Assembly (NCBI RefSeq): GCF_000189635.1
Contig: NW_002476361.1
Coordinates: forward strand, 434,001-498,000
Reading direction: 5' to 3'
Origin: Tetrahymena thermophila SB210
Taxonomy: Eukaryota; Ciliophora; Oligohymenophorea; Hymenostomatida; Tetrahymenidae
Length of the DNA: 64,000 bases
Part shown: positions 12,401 to 25,300 of the stretch, one piece after another
How positions within the stretch are numbered: position 1 is the stretch's first letter
How the letters are laid out: every line of letters begins with the position of its first letter
Made by a program: the position numbers and the translations under genes
The notes under the pieces: generated by a model
What the model was told of the DNA's origin: nothing
The model's input: only the letters and a program-made list of their open reading frames with translations
The model's database searches: none

Positions 12401-14382
12401 TTTTATCTAAATTGTAAATTTGAGACACTTTTCTAAACTTAGTATATTTTTTTAATTTTGTTTTGAATTATCATTAAAAAAATAAAATTAATAAGAAATT
12501 AAATATATATATCAGTTGCTTATAATTTTTAAAATTTAGAAATTATGATGGTTAGAAAAGTAAAGAAATTTCATTTTACCTTATTTAATTATCTATCAAT
12601 GAAAAAAGTGGAGTTTGCATTCGTATAATTGATCATATTATCTTCTATGTTATCAAAAATAGACCAATATATAATAAATTTTACCTGATAAATCTATCCT
12701 GATTATTCTAATTTAATATTATTAAAATAAAGTAATTACAATTTAAAGATAAATAAATACCTATTCAAATTAGAATCAATCTCAATTTTAGTAACTACAT
12801 CATAAGATGTTTTTTAGCTTGTAAAGACGTTTGTAACATATTGGTATTTAGAAGTGAGTAAATCGAAGTTAGCTACAGAGTACTACTAATTCAATATTAC
12901 TTTATTTTAAAGAACAAAAGCTTGGATAAGGTAGACTCCAAAGTTTTAACTTTTAAAAAGCAAAGGCTTTTATTGTGACATAGAATAAGCAAAAACATAT
13001 TAATTGGATACTACTGCAATTTCATCATTTTAATTGATTGATCCAAATGTAAAACTAATAGAAGAATTAACACTTGTTTAATTTGCGTCTTTTTAATCAC
13101 ACTAAATTTGTTGAAAATTAGGTTGATATACTTTCTGATTTGACTGAGTATTCCAAACTTAGAATAAGTTAGAATTTCCGATGATTACTAATTAATCTTC
13201 TTGTTTATTCACTAAAATCTATGTTGAAATTTAAGGGAGTGTTTGCGAGAATTAGAGAGTAGAGTTTATGTAAGAAACAGCATAGCTCTATCCAGATATT
13301 TGTGCGTAAGAAATAGCAATTGTATTCTAAGTTGGGAATATTGACTGTAAACTAGAAAAAGAATTGAGCTAAAATAATTAAACAAATTTCTAAGTTTAAA
13401 TATCATAAGAAAATATGACTCCCTAAGTATTCGCAAGTAAAAATCTTCTATTTAGCTTATCATTAACACATTAAGCTAAACTATTTCCAGAAGCCAATTA
13501 AAGAGCTTACACGTTAGAGCTTGCATCGTTTGGAGAAGAAAAATCAACAACAAATAACTTTTTAATTATCAAAATGAGTTAATAATTAATGAAAGGATGA
13601 GCAGTAAATATACCGTTTAAAATAAGATTAATATTATTTAATTATAAAAGAAAAATATGTATGGTAGAGTTTTAGAATAACATTTAAATAAAAAAAAAGA
13701 GAACCTTTAGAAATAGGTATACATTAACTCTGGGGGTTTAAAGAAGAAAAAAACATTAGATTTCTAGAAATATATCTGCATAATTTTATTAATCTTAAAG
13801 AGAAAAGGAAGTAATATTGATTAATGATTGATTTATTGGTTGATTAATTGATCTTTATTTAGTTAATTAAACAATTTTGAAGCTAATAAAAATCAAAAAG
13901 AAATTTACTGATTATGTGTCCCATGTTATAACTAGCATTTCTTGTGAATTTAAGCAAGAGTTAGGTTTTACAGCAATATTCAGAGGAATTTAAATTACTT
14001 ATTATCTAGATCCATTTCCAGAATTCCATGAAATAACTCTTCCGTTTGCATCTAGAGTATTTATTATGGAAACCTTAAGCTATGGTCTATCATCTTTATC
14101 CATTTGATAGAGTGTCACACTCTCAGACTATCCCATCAATTAGTATTATTTATTTTTCTGAATGTTAAATATTCCTACATTAAATGGCTGATAGGCAATC
14201 GCTGCTATGTCTTCTACTTAATTTTAGGGATTAGATTTCAGAAGAATGATTTTCTAGATTATGTTCACATTAATATCACTAGATCCTATTTGCCAGAAAG
14301 GACATCCAATGCATTTTACTGTTACAACATATAAAAGTAAAATAAAAAGCGCTTTGATAAATAAGAAGTTAATTCTACTCAT
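3445..14382 (-). CDS. Giant beta-propeller / beta-helix / polytopic membrane protein, copy 1 (frameshift in exon 3)
   Basis: I reconstructed 14 exons: 13909-14382, 12761-13557, 12580-12698, 11718-12182, 10606-11667, 10269-10552, 10157-10213, 9820-10103, 9079-9767, 6556-8783, 6065-6456, 5522-6014, 3642-5462 and 3445-3580. Residues 1-24 are a signal peptide ending TVKC. About 25-1410 are WD40-like blades (VVVWDLNN, SQDNKVKTYNY, NIVQIWDYQNQ). About 1410-2330 form a beta-helix with repeated GGSIY, GGFLY, GGCMY, GGAIL and GGAIR turns like chlamydial Pmp repeats. A Cys-rich stalk follows (CDGCQLYECTQC, CKSCDTS, CSSCDNYG), then about eight membrane spans and a basic tail. It is probably a surface or endomembrane glycoprotein; the ligand is unknown. 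Exon 3 is 119 nt against 115 in copies 2 and 4. The extra 4 nt near 12667-12676 shift the frame into an early TGA, so this copy is broken unless the assembly is wrong. Confidence 0.8.
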
Positions 14383-15568
14383 TATATTATTTTGTTTTCA
14401 ATTATTTAATTTAAATTTAATAATATAAATTGATTATTATTTAAAAAAATTGTTCATTTTATTAAGCCTTTATGTATCAAGATTTTATTGAGTCATATTT
14501 TTGTTATTTTTTCTTCGATTTCCCATACATACTCACATAAATAGGCTTTTTTTTTAAAAAGTAAATACCTTTATTAACTATTTTTAAATAACAATAAATT
14601 ACTGATATTCATATTAATTAAAAAAATTGCTACTTTGAACTACTTTGTTCCATAATTTACTTTAATTTCTCAGTAGAATCTTTATATATGAGCTGCTATT
14701 CAAAAAAGCTTAAATATAAATATATATATTTACCATTTATTTTTAAATATTTTAAAGTGTTTATTAAAAAAATTAAAATTTAAAAATATTTGTAAAAAAT
14801 TACAAAGTATTATTTTTAATTCCAAAAATTAAATTTTTTTTTTTAAAAATGAATAAGCAAATGATAACATAATAAAATTTCTAATTTATTTAAATATAAT
14901 ACAATCATCTTTTCAACAATTTAAGCCTAACAAAATATTTTTTAATAATTTTCTAATTAAAATATTTTTTTTAAAAAGTTCTACTACTATTAAAATAGTT
15001 ATTAATTTAATTAGTTTTTGTTTTGAATACCTTACAATTTTAATGAATCTTTCTTTATCTTTCAAATAAGAAAAAACTAAATTTTGCTTATAGATCGATT
15101 TTAAGAGTAATTGTTTCTAAAATCTAAATAAATAAATACTACTTTGAAAGTTTTAGATAGAGAGTACACAAAAATATTAAAAAGAGAAAAAAATTAAGAA
15201 GTGGAGTTAAATTTTTGTATTATTAAAGCATATTGGATTGTTTAAAATAATTTAGAAAATCAATAATTTATGTATGATTAAAAAAAAGTATTTTGTAAAT
15301 TCTTTATAATCCAGTAATATTTATTTAATTTAGCAAAAATTTATTGATATAAAAATAAAATATCATATTGGCTCATTAATAATAATGTTTATCGGCTAAA
15401 TAAAGTTAGAGATTAATTAATTTTGACGAAAATGCTTGAATGATTTTCCTAATTTTGAAAATAAGAATTATTTATTTAGCTCTTATTTAAATTCCTCAAT
15501 TGAAAATTGTAATTAATAAGAAGATTATATAATTAAAAATTTGGTATATGTATTGCAATTTTTTTTTT

Positions 15569-15617
15569 CTAGAAAAATCTTTGATTTTTCTTTTTATTTA
15601 GTATAATTTTACACAGT
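15569..15617 (-). promoter_or_regulatory. Conserved upstream hairpin block, copy 1
   Basis: Within an otherwise drifting spacer, about 50 bp are almost unchanged between units. The core 15571-15591 is a near-perfect inverted repeat (AGAAAAATC, 3-nt loop, GATTTTTCT). The motif ATTTAGTA...TTTTACACAG follows. It lies about 1.2 kb upstream of the copy 1 start. A regulatory role is inferred only from conservation. Confidence 0.4.
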
Positions 15618-15888
15618 TTAATTTTGATTAAAGCAGGTGATTTAGAAAAACTGTTAATTGAAAAATAATTTTAAAGTTGAAAATATTTAAAAATTCAATT
15701 ATTTAGAATAAAGTTAATTATTATATGTCTTGAAATTTAATTTACTTTAATTAGTAATTTAAAGGTTAATAAAATTGATGATATTTATTAAATACAGTAA
15801 ATCATATAAGTGAAATATTTTTGATTTAAATAATTAATAATTTATTATAAATTACATTATAAATAAAACAAAATAATCAATTTATAAT

Positions 15889-15942
15889 GCCGTGAAACCC
15901 CATTTATGAAGATGAGGGGAATTGGCGAGAAGTAGCTTTTTT
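15889..15942 (+). other. GC-rich structured island, possible small RNA
   Basis: This short island stands out in very AT-rich DNA. On the plus strand it can fold as an outer GCC/GGC pair enclosing a CCCCAT...ATGAGGGG stem. It is followed by a run of six T, which would suit a Pol III stop. It does not occur in the matching spacers of the other units. It does not resemble a tRNA, U6 or any small RNA I recognise, so the RNA reading is speculative. Confidence 0.25.
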
Positions 15943-16321
15943 CAAAAAATAAGAGTTAAATTAGTACAAAAAAAGGTTTTCTAACAATCAGTTTTAAAAA
16001 TCTATTTTTTTTAAATAAAATTACGAAGCGATGTTAATTTCATCTTTGATAATAGCTTCTTGATTATTTTGGCATATATTAAATTAATTTAACTTATATA
16101 ATTTGATTTATTCAAATCAAAGAATTTATTTTAAATTTTATCAAAATATCATAAAAAATGTAAAAAAAGTTAAAATTCATAAATTGTCAGCTTTTTTAAA
16201 TAAATATATATTTTTTGAATGAAATGAATAAACAGTTTTTTAATATAATTTTAAATTTATTGATTTAAATCATAACAAACTTAAAACAAATAAAAAATAA
16301 TTTTGATCTAAACAAAAAAAG

Positions 16322-19300
16322 TCATAAATTGACATTTTTTTTCAAATCTAGATAAAATTTGTATTTATAAAATTAGCTGGATCCTCTATCCTAGCTTAAA
16401 GTAGGAATATTATCTTTTAAAAGAGTATCTTCAAGTATAAAGTCATGATTTTTATTAATACTAAATAAATAAAATTTTAATATTTTTAAATTTTAAATTA
16501 TTAAAAAAAACAAACAAAATTACCCAATAGAGTTTGTTTTTATCAAAGAATTCTAACTATTCTCACCAAAAATATTTGATTTTTAAGACGGAGATACATT
16601 TAAGTTAGATACACTTTGTTTGCTTATACGGTTTTAGAGTTTTTATATCTCAATTATTTTAAGCTCTCCTTTTAAAAAGATACTTCTAAGCTTTCTCCAA
16701 CTATTTTTACAAAAAATTAGATTAATGTTTATTGAAAATTAGATAATTGAATACTTATTAAAAGTTGCAAAAGGATTATAGTTTTTTTTATAAATTATAT
16801 TATATAAGATCCAATAATTTTTAAAAACATATTTTTTAACCCACTCTCTATCTTTTATTACTTTAGTTTTTAAGAATGTTATTAAATAGGTTAAGCATTT
16901 TAATCTGAGAATTATGTAATAGTTTCTTTTGACTAAAACTTCAAAAAAGTTTATTGCTAATGAACCTTAATTTAAAAATAAATCAATAAAATTTACTAAA
17001 ATAATGAAAAAAATACCAAATAAAATAATCATTGTTGTAACTAAAAAAGCTGAAGCTATTTAGGTTAAAGCAACCATATTAGAATTTAATTATATAAATA
17101 GCGATAACCAAAAGATAAGTAAAGTTTATATTGAAGATTTGAGCTCCAAAATATTTATTTTATTATCTTAATAAGGAGAAAAGTAAGTCAATAATGCACA
17201 GTAAATAAGCTATACAAATATGATTGAGATAAGCTGATTAATAGGCTAAGAAGCAAAATAAGTAGCTAATAGTAATTCTATAAATTTGTATTCTGTTTTT
17301 AAAAGCTCCCACCACCACCTATTTTTCTTATATCCTTAGAAGAAATAACCATATCTCCTTATAACATTTGTAGAGGTGTTATCAAAGAGTTTAGAGCTGT
17401 TTTTACATAAAATGTATAACATGACCAAAGGATATATCACAGTCACTAGTATCAAAATAGGTAAAACTAAAAAGATTATGTAGTAAATATGCTCTTAAGT
17501 GTAGCACTATTAATCCATTTAGCTTTTCATGTAATACTAATTATCAAATTTTTGGCAAAAAATTATCTAAAGAGCTGCTTAGTAAATGTTTTATGAAGTA
17601 AGGTAAGTAAAAACAATTAAAGTGCTTATAAGCATATTTACATTATTATATTTTATTTCCGAATAGTAGGCTTCTTTTGGCTTTACATAATTTAGAATAT
17701 ATATGATTAATTTCATCATAATGTAGATAAGAATCAAAAATATTAGAGGGAGAACAATTGAAACATAAATAAACCTCAAATATTAAATCGGAATTTAAGT
17801 ATGCATTGAGCTTAGACTACAATCTAGTGAATATAAAAAGACAAGTACAGGTTATGAAGCTACTTCTGGGAAAGTGAATAAGAAAGAAAATAAATCAGGG
17901 AAACTAACTTATAGATTTTCTTTTAAGGATGTAATGATGTAAAATTAATTGATAAATATTTTTGATATGACAGATGATTAAAGAATAAATTAAGAAACTC
18001 CAAATTAAATAACATTAATCGAAGAAAGAATTCTAATTTAGCACATTTTACAGTTGTTATTTTAGGATTCAACAATTAAAAATCCCAAATAAAATAAAAC
18101 TGATAAAAGAACCAAAATTTACTTATATGCGTTATCCTTTATTTAATCACACCTAATACATTAAATACCTTAGCTACCTACTTAACTTTATCCATACTAT
18201 AGTCCCCAAATTTTTCCATAATTATCACATGATGAGCACAAAGCTCCAACATACCCTTCTGAACAATATCCTTTTGATTCATTACCATTACAATTATTAG
18301 AATTACAAAAAAATATTTAATCAGATTGATTGCTCACTCTCCTAAAATTCAAAATAGATTTATTAATTTTAAAATAATAATTAATTAATTTACCAGTAAT
18401 TTTATTTTAAGACTATCTAATTGAGAAAGCAAGAATTGGTTTGAGAAGTATCACAAGTATTGCACTCAATTTTCTTTCCTATTTTAGGCTACTCTAGAGA
18501 ATATGTACCATTTAAACATTAAGTGCACTCATAAAGCTAGCATCCATCACATGTTGAGGTATAGTACTCTCCAACTTAGCACTCTCTAAATTATACATTA
18601 ATTTAAATATCTGTAATATTACTAAATTAATTTGATCCATAAAGTGATTTCATTCCATTTAGTTGTAGTGACATTAAACCACTTTTTGTTGGAATTCCAG
18701 CTATTTTAAAATTGTTCATTAAGCATCCAATTTTGTTTTTGCCATGATAAGCATAATCTACTAGTGTTGCTCCATCTATTTTTATAGTTTCTTCTTCTAA
18801 TGAGGTACTTATTTGATTTATTTGCACCCTGCAATTATATTAGCTAATTTCTTAAATTAGTTTCTGGCTTAGTGATTATGTTAAACCTTAAATTTTTAAA
18901 AAATTAATTGATTAAACTAAGATTTATAAAAATTTTTTACTCTGGTCTTGTAGATTAATTTATTAGACAAGATTCTTGAATTCATCTAAAAATTAGACTG
19001 AGAAATCAAAACTACTCATTCCACTTCTAAAATTACTTAGTGTAACATTAGGATAGTGATCAATATTAACTTTGAAGTCATTACTTGGCAATATTGAAGC
19101 GTATTGTGGATAGCTGGCAATTGAATTTCCAAAAATGATAGCTTTATTCTATTAACAATGATTTTGGTTAAATGTTTTACAAGAATCTTTTGAGGCATTA
19201 GAGTTTTAAATTAAAAAGAGAGGTTTTAGATTTAAGTATCTTATGGCTCCACCTATTCCAGCGGTATTGTTTACAAACTAAGTTTAGTTTATAGACAAAT

Positions 19301-22300
19301 CAGTATTATCAAGTAAAATACCTCCTCCGCTCCTATATATTATTTAATTTGTAATATGAGTTAATTTTAAATAAAATAAAAAAACTAATCAAAAAATAAA
19401 ATATATGAATTTATTAGTTAAAATTAATACCCAAAAGCTTTGCTATTTTAAATTAAAGACTGGGCAATAAAAGAACTATTTCCACCAGATGATGTTAGAT
19501 ATATACACCCTCCATCATTGAAAGCTATACAATCCTATAGATTTAAATTTGATAATGTAAATTATCCTATATTACTAGCATATAAAAAGCCTCCATCTTC
19601 ATTAGAAGTTGATTTTGAAGAATTTACAGAATTTAATTCTATGCTTCCTTTTTATATGTATATGCTTCCACCTAGATCAGATGAGCAGTTTGTAAATTAG
19701 CTTTACCTTAGGCTAAGAGTAGATTAAATTGAATATATAGATCCTCCTTAGTTTTAACTTATATCATTTTTAAATGAAACTTATTCTATTTATAAATCAC
19801 TTTAAGATACATATATTGAACCCCCTAAAAAGGATTAATTAGATTCAAACTCTGTTGAAGACAAGGACACTTATGAGTTTGAAAGTATGTTTATCACAGA
19901 GGTTTAGAATAATTTATTGTTAGATATATTTTCTTTCAAATACGAATTAGATATTAATACTTTAGATGAAAGTAGTAAAATACTTTAAGCAGCTTAGTTA
20001 TTCCAAACTACTAAGCTCTAAAAATTACCTAATTAGGTATTTAGGACAACAAATAAATTTTAAAATCCTTAATTTTGTATAAAAGTAGCATCTGTGCAAT
20101 TCAGATAATAAGCTTTTAAATTCAAAATTTAATTAGATGAATTTAAATCAATATTGTTATTGATATCAGCTTTAGAAATTTTCTATTTGAGGCTATATAT
20201 TTATACAATGCTGTATTTTGAAAATAAGCTGTATTAGTTACTAGATATATTTAATGTCCAAATTGCTATATTATCTTCAAGTAATTGCTAATTTAAAGCT
20301 ACTTTTGCTACCACTTAACTTATGCTACTGTTATATGAAAATAGCATAATTTCTTTATTGTTAGTAAACTTGATATTACTTAACGATAAATTAGAGACAA
20401 CATAGCTTTTAATTATAGGTATAGGAGTACCTGAATTTTAATTTATATTGACTCTATCAAATGAGACATTATTATAATTTGAAATAAAAATGGCTGAAGT
20501 ACTTGTTGTATCTTCTCTAAAGAGAAATTCTGATTACTGGATTTACAAATCCTAAAATCTAATTAAGCTTTTGTTATTATTAACATCATTTTAAAAGAAA
20601 AAAAGATTGATCTAACTGAAATTAGACTATGATACGTTGATTTGATTAAAAAGCATATTATTCACCTACTAGAAATTGAAAATTGTTACTATATTTTATG
20701 CTGATTATGTCATATTTAAAATCTATAGCTAATCAAAGACCACACTTTCTATGTAATTAAAATTGAAAGAAAATAATTTTTCATTACCTAATTAGACATT
20801 ATTTAGTTGAAATTAAGTTAAATTTTGAATATTAAACAGCAGGTAATCTTTTTGAGAAGAAGCAGGCTCTATGTACAAATTATTTAATGAAATTAAGTTA
20901 TAACCTGAAAAAGAAAAAAATATTTCCTCATTAACAATTATTTTTTGTTTAGTAGTTTTAGTCTGATCAGCAACTATGCTAATTTAAGTAATTGCAGAAA
21001 ATTAAAAAGAAGGAAAAGGTAGTAAAATAGTTTCCTAATCTATAATAACATTAAATTGTATACTTTGAATTTAAAAGTATGTTTATATTTGTTAGTAAAC
21101 GCTTTATACAGAAAGTACCACTTCGCCGAATTATGAGATGAGAGTGATTATTAGCATGATTTTTCTCCAAAAATAGGTAACTAGACTTAGGAAATTGTAT
21201 CCTGAGAATATAAAATTAACTAGACATAAATATTGTCTGCTGAGCTAAAAGTATTGTAAGAAGCTATGCTCCCTAAGACAATTCCATTTAATTAAAAATT
21301 ACCTAATTATTTTATTATTTAATTAGCATAATCTATTTAGTAAATAAAAATTGTGGTGAAGTAAGCATCAATGAAGTAATCTTTGTTTATGAAGACAATC
21401 TAATTGCAATCAGGAGTATAAACATAATCTGTAATATTCAAATTTGCAATATACCTGCCAGTAGCTACATTTTTTAAAGAAGAAAGTTAATTAATTTAGT
21501 AATTTCCTATGCAACTTTAAATAATTAAGTCAAAATCTTGATTGATATCTAATTTGTATGAGTATCCAATACAGGGGCTAGGGAGAGTACTAAACTAAGT
21601 GAAATCGTTAGAGTTGTATAAACTTAAGGAGAAATCGAGTATTCTTTTGATAAATATCTATTTTATAATCAATTTAAAATAAACAACTTTTAAATAAAAA
21701 TTTCTACACAAAAGTAGAATTTCATTTTAAAAAGTTTTTATTTAAAATTTTATTTTGAAATATTAGTAATAAACTTATAATACCATTAAGGCATATAAAA
21801 TTGGGTAAAATAAACAATATCAACTTATATTTTATTAATAGTTGTTTATTTATTAAAAGAAATATTTTATTATTATTTTTTTTTTGATAAGAAAAGTTAA
21901 AAATAAATAAAAATATTTTTCAATTTTTATATTTTTTTTAAACAATTATAATAAAAATAAATAAAATTTTCTGATGCAAAAATACTTGTAATATCTGTTA
22001 TTATTTAAATTTTGAAACTTAATCTTTATTTTAACTTTCAGTTCATAATATTAAATCAAATTTTTATAAACTTAATTTTATAAATCAAGAATATGTTTAT
22101 CTATATATTGTAAAGATAATAAATATAATTTATTTTTGATAGAGAATCAATAAATTTTAATTTTATTTTCTTCAACTAATAATTCTTAAAAAAAAATTTT
22201 TAAATTTAGTTATTGATGATTATAGTAATTCATAATTTGACTTATCAAAATTTTTTAATCATAATTTGCTTTTAAACTAAAAATTAAAATCGTTCTTTTG

Positions 22301-25300
22301 AAATTTTTTTATAAATATTTTGTATAAAAAGAATAATTAAATATTGATTGCATTTATAATTCCCTTTTTTAAAAATTACTAATGTAATTATTAAATTAGG
22401 TAATGAATTGCATATCACATTTTCTGCTTAGTTATGAATTTTTTTATGTGTTTAAGACCATAAAGTAGGTAAAACATTTCTTATTTAAGGCCAAAAATAC
22501 CAAAAATTGGTATATATAACTTAATTTTTTTATATGAGAAATAGATGGAATGTCTCATTTTTTTAAAAGTATATTAAAAAAAATAAATTAATTTGATTAC
22601 TTAGTTATTGTATTATAGCATAACATGAGCATGAGAACTTAAACCAGGTAAAGGTAATTATTATTAGCTTAGTATATTCAATTTTTATGAGAGTACCATT
22701 TATCCAATTTATCCATCAAAAGAAGAAGCTATGATCATGTAATTTTAATTCAATCTAATAAAATAATAATTAGCAATAGCTTATGTTAGTAGTTATGAAT
22801 ACAACTATTGCTAAAATATGTTTTGATTATTGTCAAGAGTAAAAAATATAATCTCTCCTTAAGATGTAGTTACAAAAAAGGTATTAATCTCTAATATAGA
22901 TTGTAACTATATAACAGCAGAGCTTTACTATAGTTGAATAATCTAACTTTAAGCAAAACTATTAACATTCAGGATAGTCAAAACATTAACTTGAGAACAT
23001 ATAAAATAGTTATTAAGTTATGTACTCCTCAAACACTTTAAAGATTAGACGTATATGATATCAAATGTATTTATATTAAAGAATATGATTTGATCTCTAG
23101 TTATAAAAGCACTAACATTATCTTGACCCTATAAAATTGCAAACCTACTCTAGGCTTCATATAAGGGAAGCTAATCGTTTACAAAAAATCCATATCTAAG
23201 AGATTGATTTTAGTAATCCCAAATTTATACAATGTTTGTGTGTTAATGGAATATAATTCCTTGCTTTGTGCTTAAAGTAGACATTACACCTTTTTTAAGA
23301 TTGAAAAAAAATAAAATTAATGGTCTATTAGTGCATATATACCTGTATTTCTGAATGAGACTGAGTAGGCATTAGATTAAAGAAATTCAATTAAGTTGTA
23401 GTAAGATATAGTTTATGCAGGTTAACTTACAAATAAAAATAAATTATGAATTTTATCTAAATAGACATTATTTATCTTTTAGGATGTGACTTAAATTGTT
23501 TACTACAAAACTAGTGAAGGATATGATATCATATATATGTAACCATTAAAATCTGCAACTAAAAGATATCCATTGTCTTTGTCTAGAAAACCATCGTTAA
23601 GTTAATATGGGAGAATCAATTAGTTTCTATAAAAAGACAAATTTAATCAAAATAAAAATTAACTTTTTATAATAAATTATACAAAAGAACAGGAGTTGGC
23701 AGGATTTGGTAGTTAAATGTTTTTACTTTGTTATCCTAACTGTTATTAAAGTTTATCATTAATTTATATTTTATTAAATCAAAAAATTAGAGTACCTTAT
23801 TGTTGTTATGATCATTTATTGCTCATCTATTATTAGTTGATTAATCCAACTTTTTGCACAGTGCCTATATGCTAATTGTGTACATTTGTAATCATAAAGC
23901 CTAAAATCACCGTTTTGCTAAATTTAAAAGTAGTTTAAATTAGTATTTATATATATATATAATTGTTCATTTACATCCCAAGTAACTTAATACTTATTTG
24001 TGTAATCAAAATTACTATAGATTCCAACAACTTAGCATTTATAGTTCAATGTATAATAATCAAAAGTGCTTGACCACCAAGCTAACTATTAAAAATAAAA
24101 ATAAATTTAATTAATCTTATAATACTCTAAATCCTCATATATTAAGACTTTTTTAATTAAGGCGGATTTTTAAGAAATTTTCTGAGTGAGGCCAAGAAAG
24201 TATAGGTCAAAAGTGTATAGGGGGGGGGGCCTTAATATATGAGGATTTAGAGTATTTAATTTTCCTACTCCCATTATAGTGATAATTCCTAAATTTTAGT
24301 TGAATGATATACTAGAAATAGCACTTGGATTTGCATTTATCAAAGACTATATAAGAGTAAAATTATTATTTAAATCCCAAACAACCACAGTTCCAGGTGT
24401 TTTACAAGAAGAAAACAACCTATTCATTTTAACATCATGATAAAATTTGTTAATTGTATTACATTAAGTTTAATTGTGGTCCATTATTCCTATCTATTGG
24501 TAATTATCAAGTCTATAAACATAAACAAGATTTACTGTTGAATTTGAATATCCAAGAAATAGCCAGTTTTGGGAAGGAATTGAGTATATAATATAAGGTG
24601 AATATTTTATATTGCTGTTAAAATTTGGAAGGTATTGTTATGTTAAGTGATTGAAGATTTTTACTTAATTCGTTAAAGTAAAACTCAAACCACTTTTGAC
24701 GTCAATAAAGTAACTATTGATAGCTATTTTTTCTTAAATCTAATTTATCAATCCTAGGTTTGTCATCCTTCTTGTGAAAATCTAATTTTTATAAATTAAA
24801 AAAATAAAATAGTAATTTTGTTTAGTATTAGAATATACTTTTAGGTTAGACTTTATTACTAAGGAGTTGGACCTGTTATCTATTTGTTCCAAATTATTAA
24901 AAAACTGGTTATTGAAAATTGAGAGAATATTATTTGTAATGTAGTTGTAGTAAATAACTTATCCGTTTTAGTATGATACAACTACTAAATTATATTGAGG
25001 AAATATATCCATCATTTACAAAGCATTATTATTAAGTTGTAAAAGATAGAGAACTTTGGCTTATGCAATATTTATAACCTCTATTTTAAAATTTGCTAAA
25101 ATGATAATCAAAAGGGCTCTAGGTCCATCATATGTGTACATAAGAACAGATTAATCAACAAAATCCAATATATTTTCTTGCATTGTTTGATAGTTTTTAA
25201 GAAATAGCTGATTTCCTCTGTTTAAAATAATTATCTATTATTCTTATACTAAAGATATTGAGCTACTACTCCCTGTATAATAACTTATTGAATTCGTCAA

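Larger units (their letters stand above)
14383..16321. other. Intergenic spacer of the tandem array, unit 1
   Basis: This lies upstream of copy 1 and downstream of copy 2. Its right-to-left order (promoter side of copy 1, then 3' flank of copy 2) recurs between the other units, so the duplicated unit includes flanking DNA. It holds a conserved hairpin block (15569-15617) and a GC-rich structured island (15889-15942), listed separately. No coding frame is seen. Confidence 0.6.

Noticed and set aside
14104..14334. Plus-strand frames at 14104-14334 and 43358-43588
   Set aside because: They are antisense to exon 1 of copies 1 and 4 and are similar to each other only because the exons are paralogous.
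18627..18827. Short minus-strand frame and similar ones at 4712, 17591, 25554, 32890 and 33742
   Set aside because: These are genuine pieces of the giant genes cut up by reading TAA/TAG as stops. They are not separate small genes.
24220..24229. G10 run considered as telomeric or a healed end
   Set aside because: There is no GGGGTT/CCCCAA repeat and the run is inside a symmetrical inverted-repeat element.
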